Assembly: GCA_038222915.1 (NCBI GenBank)
Contig: JBBRHH010000172.1
Span: forward strand, 1-10,619
Length of the DNA stretch: 10,619 bases
Source: JBBRHH01 sp038222915
Lineage (GTDB): Bacteria; Planctomycetota; Phycisphaerae; Tepidisphaerales; Tepidisphaeraceae
Direction: 5' to 3'
The notes under the pieces are model-generated. The model was not told the DNA's origin. It ran no database searches and was given only the letters and a program-made list of their open reading frames with translations. Numbering within the stretch: position 1 is the stretch's first letter; every line of letters begins with the position of its first letter. The translations under genes and the position numbers were made by a program. Below, piece by piece: positions 6,901 through 10,619 of this stretch.

Positions 6901-9086
6901 TCGATCAGGAGACTGGTGCAGCAACGCCAGTCATCACCGACGCGCGGCCGCACACGATGACGGTCGGCCCGGACAACCTGATCTACGTTCACTCGTGGGC
7001 CGACGATGGTCGGCTGCCAATCAGTGTCTACGACCTGAAGGGAAAACAGATTCGCACCATCGGCAAACCCGGCGGTTTCAAACCCGGCCCATGGGATCCC
7101 GAGCGACTCGGAGCGGTTCATCGTCTGTGCGTCGACAAGAGCGCCAGCCTCTGGATCGTCGAAAACGACAATTACCCCCGCCGAATCGTGCAGTTCAAGA
7201 CGGACGGGACCTTCGTCAAGGAAATCCTCGGCAACACGTTCTACGGAGGCGGGGGCGGCGGGACGATCAATCGGTATGACAAGTCCCGCGCGTACTACGG
7301 CCGGGTGGAATTTGCCATCGACTGGGAGAAGCACACCTCGCGCATCAAGGGCTTGATTGCCGATCAACTCGAAAACACCGACATCCTCGCCCAGCGTGTG
7401 AAGGGAAATCCGGCCACGTATCTCGTGACCGCCCCGCTCTCCCTCGATTCACGGCAGGGCGTAGGCTGCGTCTATCTCTCGGATGAGAAAGCCGGCACCG
7501 TACGACTCGTTGCCGCCATGGGCGACGCCACTTCCTTCCAACCGTTACGCACGTCCGAAGTCATCTCGCTCCTCAAAGGCGGCGTCCCGCGCGACTATAG
7601 CTTCGTCTGGTCAGACAAGAACGCGGACGGCCTGGTGCAGGCTAATGAAGTGCAGTTCGAAAAGAAGCCCCAAGGGCACGGCTCAGGCGTCGGCCGATTT
7701 GACGAAGAACTCGGATGCGTCGGTGACAGTGTCCGGTACCAGGTGCGGCAATTTCTTCCGGACGGTACGCCGATCTACGACCGCAAGGTCATCCGAGGCG
7801 CGCCCCATTTGCGTTTGTCCAACGGCCAGTTCTTCACACTCGACGGCGAGCCAAAGCAGGGCGAGGGCTCGCAGGACTTCGTCACCTCGGCCAACGGCGC
7901 AAAAGTCTGGAGTTACCCAGCATCCGGCGGCGTTTCCGGCCTGGGCATCCCCAACTGGAATCCAGGCACCGTCACCAACGAGCTCGGCATCATTGGTCAC
8001 GAAACCGCTGAACCTGACGGCCTGGGCGAATTCATGGTTGTCCACGCCAACACCGGCCAGTGGAAAATCTGGACTGCGGACGGCCTGCTAGCCGGGCAGG
8101 TCCTTCTTCACAAGACTGACCCCCGCGCCAAGTTCCTCGGCCCCGTCGATGCACCGCCGGGCACGCATCTCGGACAGCTCACGGCAAGTCAGGAACACTT
8201 CCACGGCTTTTTCACGAAGAGCGAGGCCGACGGCAAGTATTACATCATCATGGGCTTCACCAATATGAGCATCATGGAGGTGGCAGGCCTCGATCGCTTC
8301 AAGCGATTTCATGCCGATGTCGAAGTGAGGCCTGAAGACATCGAGCGCGCCAAGGCATGGGAGGCCTCGCGCGTTGGACGGACCGTTTCCGCGAAGGCGC
8401 TGGTTGTACCCGCGCCGCGCCTCCTCCACTCGCCCATGCTCGACGCCAAGATAGACCCGGAAGACTGGCCGATCGAGTCCAAACTTGGCGGCAAGCTCAA
8501 TGTCGATTTCAGAATGGGTTACGACGCCAAAAATCTTTACCTCTGCTGGAGCGGCCATGGCCTCGGGACATTGAAGAACACCGGGAGTGATTTCCACCGC
8601 TTGTTTAAAACCGGCGCTTGTCTCGATTTGATGCTCTCGACTGATGCGAAGGCTGACGCGAATCGCGTTGCGCCCGTCGCGGGCGATATGCGCCTGCTCA
8701 TCGCGTTCGTGAACGACAAGCCAAAGATCGTGCTCTACCAGCCAGTCGCGGTGGGTAGTACCGCAACGGATCAATGGGACACCTCCACCGCCGCCGGCGG
8801 CAAGACGCATTTCGATCGCGTCTCGTCCCTCGCAAGCGCCCAGGCAACGCTCTCCTTCGATCCCGACACCGTCGTCAAAGCCGTCATCCCATTGGAAGCC
8901 ATCGGCCTGCAACCGCGCCCGGGCCTCGTCCTCAAACTCGATTGGGGCGTCCTGACCACCGGCGATGGAACCCAGGTAAAACAACGTCAGTACTGGGCCA
9001 ACGAAGCTGCCACCGGAACCGCCGACGAAGCCGTCGAAGCCCGGCTGGAACCACATCTTTGGGGCCACGTAAGATTTGATCCCTGA
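3972..9086 (+). CDS. giant secreted discoidin-like / FlgD-Ig-like / beta-propeller / CBM9-like protein
   Basis: A 1704-residue exported protein and diverged paralogue of the gene before it. Residues 1-22 form a signal peptide ending L-R-A before Glu23. Residues about 30-335 look like two jelly-roll, discoidin-like modules. Residues about 350-418 resemble a FlgD Ig-like domain, ending GRYVTPGKYQLSG. Propeller blades begin near 445, are interrupted at about 567-930 by sequence of jelly-roll character, then continue to about 1450. Details shared with the upstream paralogue include an NHL-like stretch (KGKQIRTIG at 1023-1031), an EF-hand-type loop at 1215-1226 (D1215, N1217, D1219, G1220, E1226), and KVWSYP ending at 1316. 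The final about 225 residues are CBM9-like: DPEDW at 1495-1499, DAKNLYLCW from 1518, GACLDLMLSTD from 1548, and closing W1697-G1698. A run of six glycines sits at 1092-1097. Probable role: extracytoplasmic binding or scaffolding; no enzyme motif seen. Start chosen from the ribosome binding site at 3958-3963. Confidence 0.9.
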   Translation: MNHPSRWLIAALFVVTSGSLRAEEAAFTPAFSPDNIDWTRTRQFVDGKPADPDAARVKKALGFHPAGSNWDELKWEIPAVTDGKEHTYEFLIVLKAPATVGTLCINAADSDDNRGSRDGGHVLYLKPGATLPATTADPAAWVKVSLEGPQPYLRYAVLPPATLTQAFLYRDARAAGVARLTYWHFNKSRLFNITPSGTGYAEGPTDANGLPQGGSWRTQRNNKPVSEKNPSSYLISFEKVQPIVGLFLYSNVSQYRILSYQGDPAIDPALAPASSWKPVAVNVEADHEHAFQFWAFRYRWLGCRGLKTRGLKIELTTVERGGQDVWIAGLGAFVDLQDAPAPTIATRDSRPPYRVNCTLPQAGDAAIVINSPTGQRIRNLVAQVPRTAGANEESWDLKDDQGRYVTPGKYQLSGICGPALDLIYQLTPYPNVQQLFPDRVPWMEGHDSPHGWLSDHTPNWAVAARGDCVYFGAPMAEAGVCFIECDLNGKKLWGKHDFDPWTGVNMMAADEQGVYVDRGGVVYAMDPATREIRKAFQYGTNPKRRGYTSAMAAYGGKVAFAFTGEPLLDDATVATEVDLANCLPKPPNDDLILLLRLAGTPPGRDVNPGEKKAQGNGKLDLESTLGPEPDQFAVIAFTSPVPLGSVVLPGLAGEAQVTLSVLKPDATYPPNPRKEADWIPFATAVKPGWNCLPAPPNALTRALRVKFSHNDLGEDPWYARLEGLKLLRRRFDSAFATAHVRVNSGAIDPAGVWDAKRTEAISKDKPGIYVMDWAQPQKLSGLAIKEIDGAVTEIDVWQGPVTAPPPLDGVAQSKKGQATGWRNVATYKQARRSAQYSGANNRFARYIDGYVDFDEEVETRAVRLRVTEQWLDNNTNGDNAACRKHDGRSEHGLHFTQSYAAALDTRLCAIDGVAPLHYLRGEAPLEAMAYERVEIYDAKKGTLLKELPVRLGWHGLCFSASGDLYGIAKDHLSIVRIDQETGAATPVITDARPHTMTVGPDNLIYVHSWADDGRLPISVYDLKGKQIRTIGKPGGFKPGPWDPERLGAVHRLCVDKSASLWIVENDNYPRRIVQFKTDGTFVKEILGNTFYGGGGGGTINRYDKSRAYYGRVEFAIDWEKHTSRIKGLIADQLENTDILAQRVKGNPATYLVTAPLSLDSRQGVGCVYLSDEKAGTVRLVAAMGDATSFQPLRTSEVISLLKGGVPRDYSFVWSDKNADGLVQANEVQFEKKPQGHGSGVGRFDEELGCVGDSVRYQVRQFLPDGTPIYDRKVIRGAPHLRLSNGQFFTLDGEPKQGEGSQDFVTSANGAKVWSYPASGGVSGLGIPNWNPGTVTNELGIIGHETAEPDGLGEFMVVHANTGQWKIWTADGLLAGQVLLHKTDPRAKFLGPVDAPPGTHLGQLTASQEHFHGFFTKSEADGKYYIIMGFTNMSIMEVAGLDRFKRFHADVEVRPEDIERAKAWEASRVGRTVSAKALVVPAPRLLHSPMLDAKIDPEDWPIESKLGGKLNVDFRMGYDAKNLYLCWSGHGLGTLKNTGSDFHRLFKTGACLDLMLSTDAKADANRVAPVAGDMRLLIAFVNDKPKIVLYQPVAVGSTATDQWDTSTAAGGKTHFDRVSSLASAQATLSFDPDTVVKAVIPLEAIGLQPRPGLVLKLDWGVLTTGDGTQVKQRQYWANEAATGTADEAVEARLEPHLWGHVRFDP
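5670..6761 (+). other. jelly-roll/discoidin-like insertion within the propeller of the second large protein
   Basis: Residues about 567-930 have no counterpart in the upstream paralogue. Two stretches end in strands typical of discoidin/F5/8C-like modules: RALRVKFS near 702 and ETRAVRLRV near 857. The propeller-like pattern resumes with YERVEIYDAKKGTLL. Boundaries are approximate, and the fold is inferred from strand patterns and these closing motifs only. Confidence 0.5.
7614..7649 (+). other. EF-hand-type calcium-binding loop in the second large protein
   Basis: Residues 1215-1226 read DKNADGLVQANE, again with Asp at loop positions 1 and 5, Asn at 3, Gly at 6 and Glu at 12. It follows VWS, exactly as in the upstream paralogue, so the two loops are almost certainly homologous. 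Calcium binding is inferred. Confidence 0.75.
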
Positions 9087-9096
9087 TCGGCGAATC

Positions 9097-10619
9097 ATGA
9101 AACCACATTCCAGGATGCTCGTCCCTCTGATCGCGCGATGTTTCTTCATCGTGATCGCGATCGCTCCGCTTTGCTCCGCCCAGACGCTCCCGACGACAAA
9201 GCCCGTCCCGCCGCTTGCAAAAGTCGATCGCGCTACAGGCCTTCGCCTTATCCACGACTTCACCACCGAAGGCATGGACCGCCGACTTGGGCCAGACTAT
9301 TCAGCCTATCGCCGCCCCAAGCCCGAGAAATTTCCGGAGATCTATCTGGCTCCGCCAAAGCAGGACCACGGCGGCCGGCGCTATCAGATCGGTGGCCCAT
9401 GGAATCCGCAGGTCGCCGGTGATTTCAGCAGCACGCAGGGCCAGATTCTCTACGCGGCCGACGCCGGATTCTTTCCCGTCGATCGCGTCACCATTATCGA
9501 ATGGACCAGCGGCTGCTGGACCGAGAGCCCCGAGCCTCCATGGCACGGCGGATTTCGTCCGGAGCCCACATCGGCGGTCTGGAAACAATCCGCCCCCGGC
9601 GGAAATCCCGGCATGCCCATCGCCATGGCCCGCGGCATGGGCGGCTGGTCCAACTGCGGCGTCATCCTCTTCTCCTCGGGACTCGTTGGAACGGCCGGTA
9701 CCGTCACCGCGCGCGGCAGTGATCCCACATTTCAGTTCCCGCCCAACAAGATGCCGACCGCTGTCTCTGTCACCAATCGCAGTGAGTTCGCACTTATCAC
9801 GGTCTACGACTCCGATACAAAGAAGGGGCAGGTCGCCGTCCTCGCTCTCGAGAGCAACGGCAAGAAGACGAACTTCGGGCACGAGTGGCAGGACGCTTAT
9901 CCCGGCCTTCCCAACGTTGCACTCTTCACGGGCATGAAGCTGCTCGGCTACGTCGACCTCCCCGGCATCGTTGTCCCCACCGGCGTCTGCGCCGTCGGCA
10001 ATCGCGAGGGTGGCCGTCTCAATGGAAAAGACGGCAACGCGGGCATGCTGCGCGAATACGACCTCGCCAAGCAACCTGACCGCGACACCTTCAACAAGGG
10101 CAACAACAGCCAGTATTCCAGCACCGCCGGCTTCGCGGTAGTCATTTCCAAGTACGACAACAAGGCCGCGTTTATCGACCTGCAGCCACTCTTCGAGCGC
10201 GTTCGCGAAATGTACTTCACCACCGAAGCCAATTTCCAGAAGACGCGCGATATCGGCCCCGGGCCAAAGCAGTGGCCCGCGACGTTCGAAGCCGATCCCA
10301 AATGGAAGCCGCCCGTCGTAAAAACAGTCGACGTCGTCCAGCCCACCGCGGTCCTCGCTACTCTCAGCGGCGCTGACAAGGCCCGCGCGTTCATTGCGTC
10401 CGTCGACGGCAAGATCGGCCTCTACACAGTCGGCGGCCTCGCCACCGACGCCCCCGCGTCCCCAAAAGAAATCGAACGCGTTGCCGAAGTGCAGGCCGGC
10501 CGAAATTCCACCTGCCTCGCCTATCAGAAATTCTCGCAGGACACCTTTATCTCCGTCTCCCGCGGCGACCGGGCGATCGAATGGATCAAATACTCGCCAC
10601 AGGGCGCGCAGGTCGTTCG
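9097..10619 (+). CDS. secreted protein of unknown function with YncE/YVTN-like propeller character (3' end missing)
   Basis: An open frame runs from ATG 9097 to the window end without a stop: 507 residues plus two bases. The first 28 residues (basic start, hydrophobic core about 16-25, C-S-A before Gln29) form a signal peptide. Cys26 lacks a proper lipobox, so signal peptidase I cleavage is more likely than a lipoprotein. I do not recognise the family of residues about 45-220, which are rich in Gly, Pro and Trp (for example GCWTESPEPPWHGG at 139-152). From about 222 on, strands resemble YncE/YVTN-type propeller blades: SEFALITVYD near 230, AGFAVVISKYDNKAAFIDL near 343-361, RAFIASVDGKIGLYTVGG near 431, and GRNSTCLAY followed by FISVSRGDRAIEWI near 468-497. 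The gene starts 10 bases after the previous stop, with no clear Shine-Dalgarno sequence, suggesting translational coupling. Codon usage matches its neighbours. Function unknown; probably part of the same secreted set. Confidence 0.85.
   Translation, partial: MKPHSRMLVPLIARCFFIVIAIAPLCSAQTLPTTKPVPPLAKVDRATGLRLIHDFTTEGMDRRLGPDYSAYRRPKPEKFPEIYLAPPKQDHGGRRYQIGGPWNPQVAGDFSSTQGQILYAADAGFFPVDRVTIIEWTSGCWTESPEPPWHGGFRPEPTSAVWKQSAPGGNPGMPIAMARGMGGWSNCGVILFSSGLVGTAGTVTARGSDPTFQFPPNKMPTAVSVTNRSEFALITVYDSDTKKGQVAVLALESNGKKTNFGHEWQDAYPGLPNVALFTGMKLLGYVDLPGIVVPTGVCAVGNREGGRLNGKDGNAGMLREYDLAKQPDRDTFNKGNNSQYSSTAGFAVVISKYDNKAAFIDLQPLFERVREMYFTTEANFQKTRDIGPGPKQWPATFEADPKWKPPVVKTVDVVQPTAVLATLSGADKARAFIASVDGKIGLYTVGGLATDAPASPKEIERVAEVQAGRNSTCLAYQKFSQDTFISVSRGDRAIEWIKYSPQGAQVV

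Larger units (their letters stand above)
73..10619 (+). other. predicted operon of three secreted-protein genes
   Basis: Three consecutive plus-strand genes are separated by 29 and 10 bases, with no visible terminator or promoter in the gaps. All begin with a signal peptide, and two are paralogues. The tight packing and shared export fate support a single transcript. The 3' boundary lies outside the window, and the 5' boundary may lie upstream if bases 2-37 are the end of another gene. Confidence 0.75.

Noticed and set aside
3942..9086. PQQ-dependent quinoprotein dehydrogenase, suggested by PQQ-like blades
   Set aside because: I see no regular set of eight tryptophan-docking motifs, no catalytic Asp/Glu context and no cytochrome CxxCH motif. 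Calling an enzyme would go beyond the sequence.
9097..9183. Lipoprotein signal at Cys26 of the third gene
   Set aside because: The residues before the cysteine are A-P-L, which do not fit a lipobox, whereas C-S-A before Gln29 fits signal peptidase I cleavage.
8088..9275. Long minus-strand open frame of 395 codons, and others at 6255-7367, 4977-5864 and 9301-10074
   Set aside because: They lie entirely or almost entirely opposite genes with strong signal peptide, domain and codon evidence. Their products show no recognisable motif, and long antisense frames are expected opposite GC-rich genes with this codon bias.
9215..9937. Plus-strand frame of 240 codons over the third gene
   Set aside because: It is out of frame with the continuous 507-residue reading from 9097, which has a signal peptide and matching codon usage. 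The shifted product is Ser/Pro/Arg-rich without motifs.

Overview
The window is GC-rich bacterial DNA with all genes on the plus strand. It reads as one tightly packed transcription unit: two complete giant genes, the start of a third, and probably the last codons of a gene upstream. Each readable start has a signal peptide, so the locus makes large exported (periplasmic or surface) proteins. The GC-rich coding style, the very long secreted multi-domain beta-proteins and the mix of CBM9-like, FlgD-Ig-like, discoidin-like and beta-propeller modules suggest Planctomycetota or a relative in the PVC group. That placement is an inference from style; no marker gene is present.

Layout: bases 2-37 look like the tail of an upstream gene, followed by a short AT-richer gap with a clear ribosome binding site. 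Gene A (73-3942, 1289 aa) has a signal peptide, an N-terminal CBM9/DOMON-like domain, a FlgD-Ig-like domain, a long beta-propeller region with NHL/PQQ-like blades and an EF-hand-type calcium loop, and a second CBM9-like domain at the C-terminus. Gene B (3972-9086, 1704 aa) follows after 29 bases with its own strong ribosome binding site. It is a diverged paralogue of A. The propeller, the EF-hand loop at the equivalent place, and the C-terminal CBM9-like domain are shared. The N-terminal CBM9-like domain is replaced by jelly-roll/discoidin-like modules, and about 360 extra residues of similar jelly-roll character are inserted inside the propeller. Gene C (9097 to the window end, 507 aa visible) starts 10 bases after B and is a secreted protein with weak YncE/YVTN-like propeller character.

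How they may work together: no catalytic domain, transporter, regulator, nuclease or mobile element is visible. The recognisable modules are ligand-binding or scaffold-like (carbohydrate- or haem-type CBM9/DOMON folds, discoidin-like folds, propellers, calcium loops). The simplest reading is a co-expressed set of extracytoplasmic binding proteins, perhaps acting with enzymes encoded outside the window. The tandem paralogues with unequal domain gain are the most interesting feature. No RNA genes, CRISPR arrays, insertion sequences, terminators or stretches over 300 bases without a gene were seen.
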